A stretch of 32,688 nucleotides of DNA from positions 1-32,688 of the forward strand of contig CAYWJW010000014.1 in assembly GCA_964458795.1 (NCBI GenBank), written 5' to 3'. Positions within the stretch are counted from its first letter, which is position 1, and every line of letters starts with the position of its first letter. Below the pieces are notes generated by a model, which saw only the letters and a list, made by a program, of their open reading frames with translations, made no database searches and was not told the DNA's origin. This document shows positions 16,763-24,109 of this stretch, one piece after another. The position numbers and the translations under genes were made by a program. The DNA is from JAJTHY01 sp964458795. Its GTDB lineage: Bacteria; Pseudomonadota; Alphaproteobacteria; Rickettsiales; Midichloriaceae.

Positions 16763-17769
16763 GCGAACACCCTCTCTAATGGCAAGTTACTATCCGAAAG
16801 CCCGACTGCTCTGTTATTATTTTCATTTGAAACATAAGCGCAAACTAAAGCCTTGATAGCAAGTGTTGCATCCATTACTGTAGGATAACCCTCGCCTTTA
16901 ATAAGTGCTGTGATTACAGCTTTAGTTGATTCAACTATATCAATAGCAGCAATATCTTCACTCATTATGATACTGGGTTGACCATACCTTGTGGATGGTA
17001 AGTCTTTGTCTTCAATATTTCGGCGAGTTGCATACAATTTTCCTGCTAGTTCATCCACTATTATTTGTCCACGCTTTGCAACATAGGTTGCTATTAAACC
17101 GTGTCCATTTGATACACTTGCATCCAAGTAAAGCTTTTTGCCTGATGCAGTTGTTAATCGCATGCTACCAGATTTATCCCTAAAATCTGAGCCTCGTGGA
17201 TTAGGCAAGTCTGCTGCATCAAACCATGCAGTAACACACCTTGGCGCCTCATCAAACATAAAGCGCATTAGCTCAATATAGTGAATACCATTCATTGCCA
17301 TTCCGAAATTACCCGAAGTTACATTGATGGATTCCAGTCCTCCAAATTCTTCACTAGCCAGCAACTTTTTAGGTATTGTATATTGATCCAAAAATCGCAT
17401 TTGATGGTTTACTGCAAGATCTACTTCATTTGCTTTGCACACATCTATTATTTCGTAACAGTCTTTAAGCGATATACTTAAAGGCTTTTCGCATAGAATC
17501 TTTTTAACTCCATTTTTTATAGCTTTTAGTATGTATGCTTTATGAGACGGAGCTGTTGTTGCGATTACACATAAATCTGTCTTTGTTTTTTTGAATAGCT
17601 CATCTATATCATCAAAGATAATATCTTTAGATAACTCATGTTTTTCTATAGCCTGCTCACAGCTTGGCATACTAATATCAAAGATGCCGTTCACTTCAAA
17701 TTTTAGGTCCAGTAAAGCTCGAATATGCCGTACTCCCATTCTACCACAACCTATTACTACTGCCTTCAT
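16753..17769 (-). CDS. Gfo/Idh/MocA-family oxidoreductase (first of two)
   Basis: First gene of the second glycan transcription unit, 338 residues. VVIGCGRMGVRHIRALL (4-20) is the NAD(P)-binding motif, and the family's EKP lies at 94-96 (LCEKPLS). MNGIHYIELMRFMF near residue 160 has the GxHxxE/D-like arrangement of the catalytic region. ATG 17769 has a good GGAG ribosome-binding site and lies just downstream of shared promoter-like element D, with a predicted leader near 25 nt. Substrate unknown. A modification of the nonulosonate or of a neighbouring sugar in the glycan is the reasonable guess from context. Confidence 0.87.
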   Translation of the reverse strand: MKAVVIGCGRMGVRHIRALLDLKFEVNGIFDISMPSCEQAIEKHELSKDIIFDDIDELFKKTKTDLCVIATTAPSHKAYILKAIKNGVKKILCEKPLSISLKDCYEIIDVCKANEVDLAVNHQMRFLDQYTIPKKLLASEEFGGLESINVTSGNFGMAMNGIHYIELMRFMFDEAPRCVTAWFDAADLPNPRGSDFRDKSGSMRLTTASGKKLYLDASVSNGHGLIATYVAKRGQIIVDELAGKLYATRRNIEDKDLPSTRYGQPSIIMSEDIAAIDIVESTKAVITALIKGEGYPTVMDATLAIKALVCAYVSNENNNRAVGLSDSNLPLERVFAWA

Positions 17770-17801
17770 ATGTAACTCCTTATTAATTTCTTATGATTGA
17801 T

Positions 17802-17832
17802 ATTATACTTGTGCAAAGTTGGTTATGGAAGT
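17802..17832 (-). promoter_or_regulatory. Shared promoter-like element, copy D (second half of glycan locus)
   Basis: Reading the minus strand: ACTTCCAT (17832-17825), a 17-nt spacer, then a perfect TATAAT (17807-17802), 33 bp before the ATG at 17769. AAATATTTTTT lies upstream of the ACTTCC core as in the other copies. GTTGG and CCAAC flank the core as a 5-bp inverted repeat. It occupies the only sizeable gap (116 bp) inside the 13.3-kb glycan locus and is the only promoter candidate there. Confidence 0.55.
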
Positions 17833-17885
17833 CCCCAACCAAAAAATATTTAGATGCTTATATCTTTATAAATTCGCGGTAAAGT

Positions 17886-18656
17886 TTATGGTGCGCTGTC
17901 TTGATCTTCTGTGTCTTTCTTATACATAGCAAGAGCCTCTTTCAACTCACCCAAGAATAATGCCTTGCCATTTTTCATATACAAACATTTATTACAGAAT
18001 TTTTCCAGTAAACTATCGGTATGAGAGGCCATAATCATTATGTTAGCATCATTTAAAAAACGCTCTAGCCGCTCATTTGCCTTCTCTATAAAGTGAGAAT
18101 CCCCTGCACCTATTCCTTCATCTATTATCACTATATCAGGGCGCTTGCATGTTGCCACCCCGAAAGCTAGACGGGCACGCATTCCCGCAGAATAGGTTCT
18201 AAGCGGCATGTTAAGAAATTCTCCAAGCTCAGAAAAGTCGGCAATATCTTCAACGCATTCTTTTATCTCTTTAAGTCTATACCCTAGAGCTATACCCCCA
18301 AGAATTATGTTTTGATAACCTGAAGCCTCTTCATCAAGCCCAAATCCAGTACCCAAAATGGTAGTTATTTTACCAGATACTTTTCTCTCACCAGTAGATG
18401 GCTCATAAATGCCAGCAATCAGTTTTAGCAAACTGGTTTTACCCGCCCCATTTCCCCCTATTATAGCAAGCTTATCACCAGCTTGCAGCGAGAGGTTTAG
18501 TTTATCCACAGATCTTACTTTAACCACTCCATCCTTTGGCTTGGATATGATACCGGCACTTGCAAGTGAAACTATGGCCTTCTGTAAGGACAGTGCACTA
18601 TAGTCATATACAGGATAGTCTAGGCTGACATTTTTTAATTCTATACTTATTGTCAT
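17886..18656 (-). CDS. Polysaccharide ABC exporter, ATPase subunit (KpsT/TagH/RfbE-like)
   Basis: ATPase that powers export of a polysaccharide across the inner membrane with the adjacent permease. From ATG 18656 it has 256 residues. Walker A is GGNGAGKT (67-74), the signature is YSAGMRARLAF (155-165), Walker B is DIVIIDE (174-180), and the switch histidine is His212 in ASHTDS. YSxGMRARLAF is specific to the polysaccharide/teichoic-acid exporter subfamily. A TTG 12 nt upstream extends the frame into the permease stop, but the ATG two bases after that stop is preferred. There is no C-terminal carbohydrate-binding extension of the Wzt O9a type, so cap-dependent substrate recognition is not expected (inference). 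Confidence 0.93.
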   Translation of the reverse strand: MTISIELKNVSLDYPVYDYSALSLQKAIVSLASAGIISKPKDGVVKVRSVDKLNLSLQAGDKLAIIGGNGAGKTSLLKLIAGIYEPSTGERKVSGKITTILGTGFGLDEEASGYQNIILGGIALGYRLKEIKECVEDIADFSELGEFLNMPLRTYSAGMRARLAFGVATCKRPDIVIIDEGIGAGDSHFIEKANERLERFLNDANIMIMASHTDSLLEKFCNKCLYMKNGKALFLGELKEALAMYKKDTEDQDSAP

Positions 18657-18658
18657 CT

Positions 18659-19453
18659 TTACAACCAATGCACTAATTGTTTTCTATATTTATTAAATAG
18701 ATATCCAGCAAAAACAAAGAGGAACAGAGAGAAGCAGCATGTAAATATCAGGCTTACTGTCTCAGGAATCTTTCCAAGTAGCGGCTCTCTAAGAAGCCCT
18801 ACATAGTGAGTTAGTGGGTTAAAGTTAGCTAAATATGCTTTATCTCCAAGCATTTCAGGCTGCCACATTACCGGAGTTAAGAAAACTAGGATACCTATTA
18901 GAGAGTTGATTAATTGCATAACATCTCGAAATCTAGTGCAAGTAAACCCTATTATTATAGCCAGCGAAACTGAGGTAACCGCAAAAATTGCAAGCCCTGG
19001 TATTAACATAAAAATAGCCCATCCAACATTAATCTGGAAGTAAAGCAATACAAGCGCAACAATTACTAAGCTATGGAAAAATATTATGGTATTTCTCACA
19101 AACATTCTGAACCCAAAGCTTATGAGCGGAACATTTACGTGCCTTATAATCCCAGCCTGGGAAATGAATACAGTGCACGATTCCATAATTATAGTAGACA
19201 TATATGTCCATACTACCATACCACAGGCAACATACGGGAAAAAAGTGCCCAGCTTTGTTCTAAAAAGAAGCGAGCCTAAAGTTGCAATACATCCGATAGA
19301 TATGAATGAAACAATAACTAACCAAAAAGGCCCCAGTTTTGTTCTACGATATCTGAGCACGATGTCAATCCAAGCGAGAAGAAGCCATAGCTCACTCCTC
19401 TCTAATGTTGAGAGCAACTCCTTATAAAAATAGTTAACGCGTTCTTTTGCCAC
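18659..19453 (-). CDS. Polysaccharide ABC-2 type exporter, permease subunit
   Basis: Inner-membrane channel subunit of the exporter, 264 residues with about six hydrophobic segments. The amphipathic start carries ADIVLRYRRTKLGPFW-like residues (here WIDIVLRYRRTKLGPFWLV, 28-46), the hallmark of Wzm/KpsM/TagG permeases. Later segments include IIFFHSLVIVALVLLYF, FMLIPGLAIFAVTSVSLAII and LIFTCCFSLFLFVFAGYLF, and the conserved FNPLTHYVGLLREPLLG sits before the last helices. It is 5 bp after hisH and 2 bp before the ATPase gene. An outer-membrane exporter or Wza-like gene is not in the window. Confidence 0.92.
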   Translation of the reverse strand: MAKERVNYFYKELLSTLERSELWLLLAWIDIVLRYRRTKLGPFWLVIVSFISIGCIATLGSLLFRTKLGTFFPYVACGMVVWTYMSTIIMESCTVFISQAGIIRHVNVPLISFGFRMFVRNTIIFFHSLVIVALVLLYFQINVGWAIFMLIPGLAIFAVTSVSLAIIIGFTCTRFRDVMQLINSLIGILVFLTPVMWQPEMLGDKAYLANFNPLTHYVGLLREPLLGKIPETVSLIFTCCFSLFLFVFAGYLFNKYRKQLVHWL

Positions 19454-19458
19454 TTATC

Positions 19459-20091
19459 TCACATACTTAAAAATTTCTCTAGTAATCTAAGGCCATCTTC
19501 TCCACTTTTTTCTGGGTGGAATTGAAAGCCGTATATATTATCTTTATGCGTGCACGCAGTAATATTCCGTCCATTATAATCATAATGAGCCAAAATGTCA
19601 CCTTCATTTGAAGGGATCGCCATATAACCATGCACAAAGTAAAACCATTTGCCTTCAAGGCTAGGAGAAAGCTTGTTCTCAGCACTCGCTTTATTTACAT
19701 GCAATTGAGCCCAACCAATGTGCGGCACCTTGTGTGAAGTGTTATCAGCTTTTGTGGATGGTATCTTATCTACGGTGCCTTTGATTAAGTCCAATCCTTT
19801 ATGGTCACCAAATTCTTTACCTATGCTATGGAGCACCTGCATTCCGACACAAATTCCTAACAATGGTCTCTGAGTGACTGCAAAACCCACTATAGCTTCT
19901 GCAAGCCCTCTTTTACTAATTTCTCTCATACAATCACCGAAGGCTCCTACTCCTGGGAGCACTAGTCGATCTGCACTCATAATTTCACTTGGGCTAGACG
20001 TAAGCACTACATTGCTTCCAGCGCACTCCAAAGCTCTGGATACACTTAATAAATTGCCAACTCCGTAATCTACTACCACTACCCGATTCAT
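19459..20091 (-). CDS. hisH: HisH-type glutamine amidotransferase dedicated to sugar amidation
   Basis: Class I glutaminase that releases ammonia for the adjoining HisF-like synthase and WbuX/PseA protein. In this setting the target is a sugar amide (acetamidino group), as in P. aeruginosa HisH2/HisF2/WbpG. It has 210 residues, with nucleophile Cys81 in LGICVGMQVL and His192 and Glu194 in FQFHPEK, so the triad is complete. VLPGVGAFGDCM (44-55) is the oxyanion/interface segment. Its 4-bp overlap with the HisF-like gene and its place between glycan genes argue against histidine biosynthesis, for which no other his gene is present. Confidence 0.9.
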   Translation of the reverse strand: MNRVVVVDYGVGNLLSVSRALECAGSNVVLTSSPSEIMSADRLVLPGVGAFGDCMREISKRGLAEAIVGFAVTQRPLLGICVGMQVLHSIGKEFGDHKGLDLIKGTVDKIPSTKADNTSHKVPHIGWAQLHVNKASAENKLSPSLEGKWFYFVHGYMAIPSNEGDILAHYDYNGRNITACTHKDNIYGFQFHPEKSGEDGLRLLEKFLSM

Positions 20092-20846
20092 AACCTTACC
20101 GATATCCCAGACTCATGTAAGCAACCTTTAATTTGCTGTACAGAGAGTTTATCATAATGCAGCAAGTTAGCAATTGCCACTGCATCAGCGCTACCTAACT
20201 TAAATACATCTACTATATCACTTGGCGATCCAGCCCCACCACTTGCTATTACCGGCACACTTACAGCTCTTGAAACTTTATGGACTAATTCTAGATCAAA
20301 TCCTCTATTAGTACCTTCTTTATCAACGCTTGTAAGCAGAATCTCTCCCGCACCATTTTCCACAGAGCTCTGGCACCATTTAACCACATCCAAGCCAGTT
20401 TTCTCCCGACCATTATCATAATATACTTCCCACTTACCTTCGGTTATTTTTTTAGCCTCAACACTTAAAACCATACATTGTGAGCCAAATCTACTAGCTA
20501 CTTCGCCGATAAGCTCTGGTCTCTTTACAGCTGCAGTATTTATCGCGACTTTATCTCCGCCTGCTCTTAGAATAGTCTCAACATCAGTTATACTCCTAAT
20601 GCCACCTCCTACCGTCATAGGAATAAATATACTCTTCGTCGTATCCTTTATCACATCAATAAGGGAGTTTCGGTTATAAAGGGAGGCAACTATATCCATG
20701 TATATTAGCTCATCAACACCTTGATCATAATATTTCCTTGCATATTCTGATGGATTGCCTATAACCCTCAAGCCTTCCAAATGGATACCTTTTATCAAGT
20801 TAGGAGCTTTAATATCAAGCCGTGCTATAACCCTTTTTGCAGACAT
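20088..20846 (-). CDS. wbuZ: HisF-like protein, glycosyl amidation-associated (WbuZ type)
   Basis: TIM-barrel partner of the glutaminase, 252 residues. The start RVIARLDIKAPNLIKGIHLEG keeps the Asp11 of HisF but differs from the DVxxGRVVKGV of histidine-pathway enzymes, matching the sugar-amidation branch. At the position of the second HisF catalytic acid (Asp130) this protein has Glu130 (VLSVEAKK). The phosphate-binding loops VGGGIRS (79-85) and ASGGAGS near 215 are intact. It is flanked by hisH (4-bp overlap) and the WbuX/PseA gene (2-bp gap). The role is to supply ammonia to the N-acetyl sugar amidotransferase; the exact chemistry of the HisF-like subunit in this branch is not settled. Confidence 0.88.
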   Translation of the reverse strand: MSAKRVIARLDIKAPNLIKGIHLEGLRVIGNPSEYARKYYDQGVDELIYMDIVASLYNRNSLIDVIKDTTKSIFIPMTVGGGIRSITDVETILRAGGDKVAINTAAVKRPELIGEVASRFGSQCMVLSVEAKKITEGKWEVYYDNGREKTGLDVVKWCQSSVENGAGEILLTSVDKEGTNRGFDLELVHKVSRAVSVPVIASGGAGSPSDIVDVFKLGSADAVAIANLLHYDKLSVQQIKGCLHESGISVRL

Positions 20847-20848
20847 AC

Positions 20849-22141
20849 CTACTCTTGATTAAATACGGTATGGCGCAGCACCCAACTACCTCCTACTTTC
20901 TGCCATAGATGAGGAGATCTGAATTTATCGCACAAGTTCATAAAGTAATCACGATCAATAGCAGGGCTTGCAAACATTTTGCTAGCAACGGGGAAATCTT
21001 TATCGGTTATACTTAAGTAATTGAAAATCTCTTCCGCAAATCTGCCAGGGAATTCACCATCAAATTTCTTCACTAGAGCCACACCTTCTTCCCTGTTTAT
21101 ATCGCCGGATCTAATCTCTTGTGAAGCATCATAGGTGGCTCTACCAATGCCAAACTTAACGTATGTGGTATAGTAGTGAAAGTCATCGATTTTATCATCA
21201 ATACTATTATATTTACTATAAGTTCCTGGAGTACGCTCAGGAGAAGCTTGGAATCCCCCATTTTCAACTGAATAGTAGTAGCAACTTTGAGGGTGCCATT
21301 TTAAGTAGTAACCTAAGTAGTGCACTTCTATATTTTTTTTCTCAATTTCCTCTGGATTTGCCGGCATATATGGATCCAATTCATATGGCTCTACCCCAAA
21401 TTCATTAACCAACGATTCAACTGATTGCCCACCTAAGTAAGCCTTGCTCCTATCCGAGAATGAGTAATAAGCAGCACTTCGTTTTGAAGTATCGGTATCA
21501 CCTTTAGGGTTGCCATATTCTGCTTCATTCTCCCCATAGAATACAAGAGGGATGTTAAACAATGCCGCCATTTTAGGTGCAAGATTCTTTTGCCCTAATA
21601 TAAAAGGTTGGAATGGGTGGAATAAGTTCTCAACTGCTAGCCTAGTAAGCAATCTGTGAATGCGGCCATTTGGTGTCATAAGGTAATTATCAAACCCCGC
21701 GTGTATCCAAGAATTATGATTGTTCCAACCCCATGGAGTATAGATATGAGGAGCCCAAGTTACTGTCAAAGGCTTCATACCATATTTATATTTAAGCATG
21801 TGAGCCGCATAGAAGCTATCTTTTCCGCCAGAACCAGGTACTAAACAATCATACTGAGTTCCATCTCCCCTAAATCTATCACATAATTCTTTTAGCTGTT
21901 GCTCTCTAGCATCCCAATTTATGTTCTTTTTTTGCTCAGCTACATTACATGCATCGCATACACCATTTTCATCAAAGTTTATGGTTTTCTTTACTGAACC
22001 AGCTGTATGCTTAAATTCCACATCCGAGTTAGGGCGTTGATTGGATATTACGCACTTCTTACAAAATTTCACTTCACTTGGGAGCCCGTATTTAGTTTCA
22101 AATATTTCAGCTTCTTTCTGTGTTACTTGCTTATTGATCAT
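20849..22141 (-). CDS. wbuX: N-acetyl sugar amidotransferase (WbuX/PseA/WbpG family)
   Basis: Converts an N-acetyl group to an acetamidino group with HisH/HisF-supplied ammonia, a known modification of pseudaminic and legionaminic acids. It has 430 residues. Two CxxC pairs (Cys27/Cys30 and Cys62/Cys65) form the expected metal site, and PGSGGKDS (102-109) is the PP-loop ATP-pyrophosphatase motif that adenylates the amide. The rest (WAPHIYTPWGWNNHNSW, FYGENEAEYGNP, YYSVENGGFQASPERTPG) is typical of the family. Its position directly after the CMP-sugar synthetase gene (11-bp overlap) suggests that the nonulosonate itself is amidated (inference). Confidence 0.92.
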   Translation of the reverse strand: MINKQVTQKEAEIFETKYGLPSEVKFCKKCVISNQRPNSDVEFKHTAGSVKKTINFDENGVCDACNVAEQKKNINWDAREQQLKELCDRFRGDGTQYDCLVPGSGGKDSFYAAHMLKYKYGMKPLTVTWAPHIYTPWGWNNHNSWIHAGFDNYLMTPNGRIHRLLTRLAVENLFHPFQPFILGQKNLAPKMAALFNIPLVFYGENEAEYGNPKGDTDTSKRSAAYYSFSDRSKAYLGGQSVESLVNEFGVEPYELDPYMPANPEEIEKKNIEVHYLGYYLKWHPQSCYYYSVENGGFQASPERTPGTYSKYNSIDDKIDDFHYYTTYVKFGIGRATYDASQEIRSGDINREEGVALVKKFDGEFPGRFAEEIFNYLSITDKDFPVASKMFASPAIDRDYFMNLCDKFRSPHLWQKVGGSWVLRHTVFNQE

Positions 22142-22796
22142 TTATTTCTCCAGCTAGGCGTATGGCAGTTGCAAAATCTTCTTCAGTGTCTACATCTACA
22201 GACCTATCTTCGGGCATGAAATATGGCAGTGTGGATAAATCACTAAATACTTTTTTATCCAAAAGATGTTTTATCTCAAACAAATATACTGCGCCATTCG
22301 CACGGTATATTTTTTCATATCCATTAAGTTGCTCTAATCCAAGTTTAGTTGCCCCATAGTAAAAGCTGCTAGGCTTACCAATGGAAGTAAAGCTGACACA
22401 TGTTTTGGCCATACTATTTCCACATAGAACTATAGCATTATCTATATCTTGGGACAATCTAAGCGGAGAAGTTGGCTGTAATAGAACCCCATAGTCATAC
22501 TCACCTTGAACTTGTTCCAATGCATGCAGCACTACCTCAAGAGATTCCGCTTCATCCGTTGCAAGGTGCTGCGGCCTACTTATGGCACGCACATCTTTAT
22601 ACTTCTTTGCTATTTCAAGTACGTTCGGATCGTCCGAAGTTACAATTATTTTATCTAATAGTTTAGAATTTATTGCGCTCTCTATGGTCCAGCTCACCAT
22701 TGGTTTACCGTTTATAAGCCGACAATTTTTGCCAGGACACCGCTTAGAATTAGCCCGAGCAGGGATAATAGCTACAATTTTTTGGCCTTTATACAT
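22131..22796 (-). CDS. legF: CMP-nonulosonate cytidylyltransferase (LegF/NeuA family)
   Basis: Activates a nonulosonic acid with CTP to give the CMP-sugar used by a transferase. The 221-residue length suits the short LegF/NeuA forms without an esterase domain. IPARANSKRCPGKN (11-24) is the CTP-binding signature, LLQPTSPLR (about 105-113) the second conserved block, and DVDTEEDFATA near 203 the metal-binding C-terminal segment. It is the first gene of the glycan locus. A near-consensus promoter (TTGACC-17-TATAAT) and shared element C both lie upstream; no strong ribosome-binding site is visible. Specificity for CMP-legionaminate over CMP-sialate or CMP-pseudaminate is inferred from the locus. 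Confidence 0.92.
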   Translation of the reverse strand: MYKGQKIVAIIPARANSKRCPGKNCRLINGKPMVSWTIESAINSKLLDKIIVTSDDPNVLEIAKKYKDVRAISRPQHLATDEAESLEVVLHALEQVQGEYDYGVLLQPTSPLRLSQDIDNAIVLCGNSMAKTCVSFTSIGKPSSFYYGATKLGLEQLNGYEKIYRANGAVYLFEIKHLLDKKVFSDLSTLPYFMPEDRSVDVDTEEDFATAIRLAGEINDQ

Positions 22797-22825
22797 TGGA
22801 ATTTTTAATGCAAATTAAGGCTTGT

Positions 22826-22854
22826 ATTATAATATTTACGCCAAGTTAGGTCAA
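22826..22854 (-). promoter_or_regulatory. Near-consensus sigma-70 promoter for legF and the first glycan unit
   Basis: On the minus strand TTGACC (22854-22849), exactly 17 nt, then perfect TATAAT (22831-22826), 30 bp before the legF ATG. It lies just downstream of shared element C, so the first glycan unit may have tandem promoters. Confidence 0.65.
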
Positions 22855-22884
22855 ATCATTTAATAACAGCTAAACTTTTCTTAG

Positions 22885-22928
22885 CTTATATTTATCGTTA
22901 TATCACACTCAGATGGGGGTATGGAAGT
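22885..22928 (-). promoter_or_regulatory. Shared promoter-like element, copy C (upstream of glycan locus)
   Basis: On the minus strand: AAAAATATTT upstream, ACTTCCAT (22928-22921), 18-nt spacer, TATAAC (22902-22897), then ATAAATATAAG (22895-22885). The downstream tail matches copies A and B. Short GGG/CCC runs flank the core. It lies about 43 bp upstream of a canonical promoter, so here it may act as a second promoter or an operator. Confidence 0.45.
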
Positions 22929-22982
22929 CCCAAGATGAAATATTTTTATTAATATAAGAAAACTAACAAAATACCCAGAATT

Positions 22983-23132
22983 GTCACACCGCGACTTGAT
23001 CGCGGTGTCCATGTTTAAACAGAACACTAGTAGAGTTTTTGTTGCTAAAAGCGTCCCAAACTATCTTTCTGTACTACTTATAAGCGTTAATGAAGCCTTA
23101 ATATGGATCTTGCTGTCAAGCAGCAAGATGAC
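22983..23132. repeat. GTCA-bounded twin-hairpin repeat (150 bp) in the glycan-PPDK regulator gap
   Basis: The left hairpin is ACACCGCG / CGCGGTGT with a 7-nt loop (22986-23008); the right hairpin is ATCTTGCTG / CAGCAAGAT with a 5-nt loop (23107-23129). The ends are GTCA and TGAC, and inside them TCCAT (23008-23012) faces ATGGA (23103-23107). The left loop contains CTTGA and the right one TCAAG, its complement. The same architecture is seen at 4147-4213, with different stems. The 460-bp gene-free gap 22797-23257 otherwise holds the legF promoter and element C; in 23133-23257 I see nothing recognisable. Confidence 0.7.
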
Positions 23133-23257
23133 AAAATAGGGGCAACCAATTGTCTTTTAAGGCATTTAAAATTCCATTTTTATTCCGGACACTAGTGGCA
23201 ATTGATACGGCATAACAAAATGTGTAGTTGTTCATAACTTCTTAAACATTACTCATG

Positions 23258-24106
23258 TTAAATAGTGCGCGCTGTAATACCGAATTTTGTGTAGTATAGG
23301 TTTATGATCTCAGCTGAGGTTTCTTCGATTGCTCTATTACCTACATCCATAACTGCTATATCATGCTTCGCAAAGAATTTACGTGCATCTATTATCTCTT
23401 CTTTTATCGCAGTTAAGTCTGTATAATTATTAACGTATTCTTTCTTTGAAGTTAAAGAATTCAAGCGATTTTCCCTAATTCCTTTAAGCTTCTCTGCATT
23501 TATTGTAAGCCCTACTACCAAAGTTTGCTGTATCTTAGCAAAGTCTATATTAACTCCAACACCAGCAATAAAAGGAATATTGGCAGTCTTAAAGCCTCGC
23601 TGAGCTAGATATAAAGACGTAGGTGATTTGGAAGTCCTGGAAACTCCAATAATTATTATATCAGCATTATAAATATCATCCTGCTTTTGACCATCATCAT
23701 GTGCTAGTGTATAGTCCATTGCAGCTATACGTGCATGATAATTTTTATCTAAAACCGTGTGCTGAATCCCAGGTTTTTTCTTGAGGCTTTGGAGATTAAA
23801 TAAGTTACTAAGGTCGTCGATAATGTTCCCTATCACAGAAATTGCATGTAAATCATTTTTGGCACATGCATCCAACAAATGTTGTTCTACTATATCATCC
23901 ACTATAGTGTATATAATTACCCCAGGCATTATCTTCATACTAGTCACCAGAGTATCAATATGAGCTTTAGTACGAACCATAGGCCACATGAACTTGTTGG
24001 CTTGCAGATCATTAAATTGAGATAACACAGCATTGGCAACTCTTAGCACCGTCTCACCGGATGAATCAGAAACAAGGTAGACATTAATTTGCTGAAGCTC
24101 TGTCAT
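23258..24106 (-). CDS. Pyruvate, phosphate dikinase regulatory protein (PPSR/DUF299)
   Basis: Bifunctional kinase/phosphorylase that switches pyruvate phosphate dikinase (or PEP synthase) off and on by ADP-dependent phosphorylation and phosphate-dependent reversal. It has 282 residues, the usual length. The family start VYLVSDSSGETVLRVANAVL (9-28) and the P-loop-like GVSRTSKSPTSLYLA (154-168) are clear. It is the last gene of the alr-mlaE-mlaF-ptrB group, 3 bp after ptrB. Whether its partner is PPDK or PEP synthase cannot be told from the protein alone; PPDK is the usual partner in Rickettsiales and other alphaproteobacteria (established for the group, inference here). Confidence 0.92.
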   Translation of the reverse strand: MTELQQINVYLVSDSSGETVLRVANAVLSQFNDLQANKFMWPMVRTKAHIDTLVTSMKIMPGVIIYTIVDDIVEQHLLDACAKNDLHAISVIGNIIDDLSNLFNLQSLKKKPGIQHTVLDKNYHARIAAMDYTLAHDDGQKQDDIYNADIIIIGVSRTSKSPTSLYLAQRGFKTANIPFIAGVGVNIDFAKIQQTLVVGLTINAEKLKGIRENRLNSLTSKKEYVNNYTDLTAIKEEIIDARKFFAKHDIAVMDVGNRAIEETSAEIINLYYTKFGITARTI

Positions 24107-24109
24107 TAT

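Noticed and set aside
18657..18668. TTG start for the export ATPase
   Set aside because: It lies inside the permease end; ATG 18656 follows the permease stop by two bases and begins the conserved region.
19086..19427. 113-codon plus-strand frame
   Set aside because: It is antisense to the ABC-2 permease, which has the family hallmark and hydrophobic segments.
19459..20846. HisH and HisF as part of histidine biosynthesis
   Set aside because: No other his genes are present, they sit within a glycan operon beside a WbuX/PseA gene, and the HisF-like sequence is of the sugar-amidation type.
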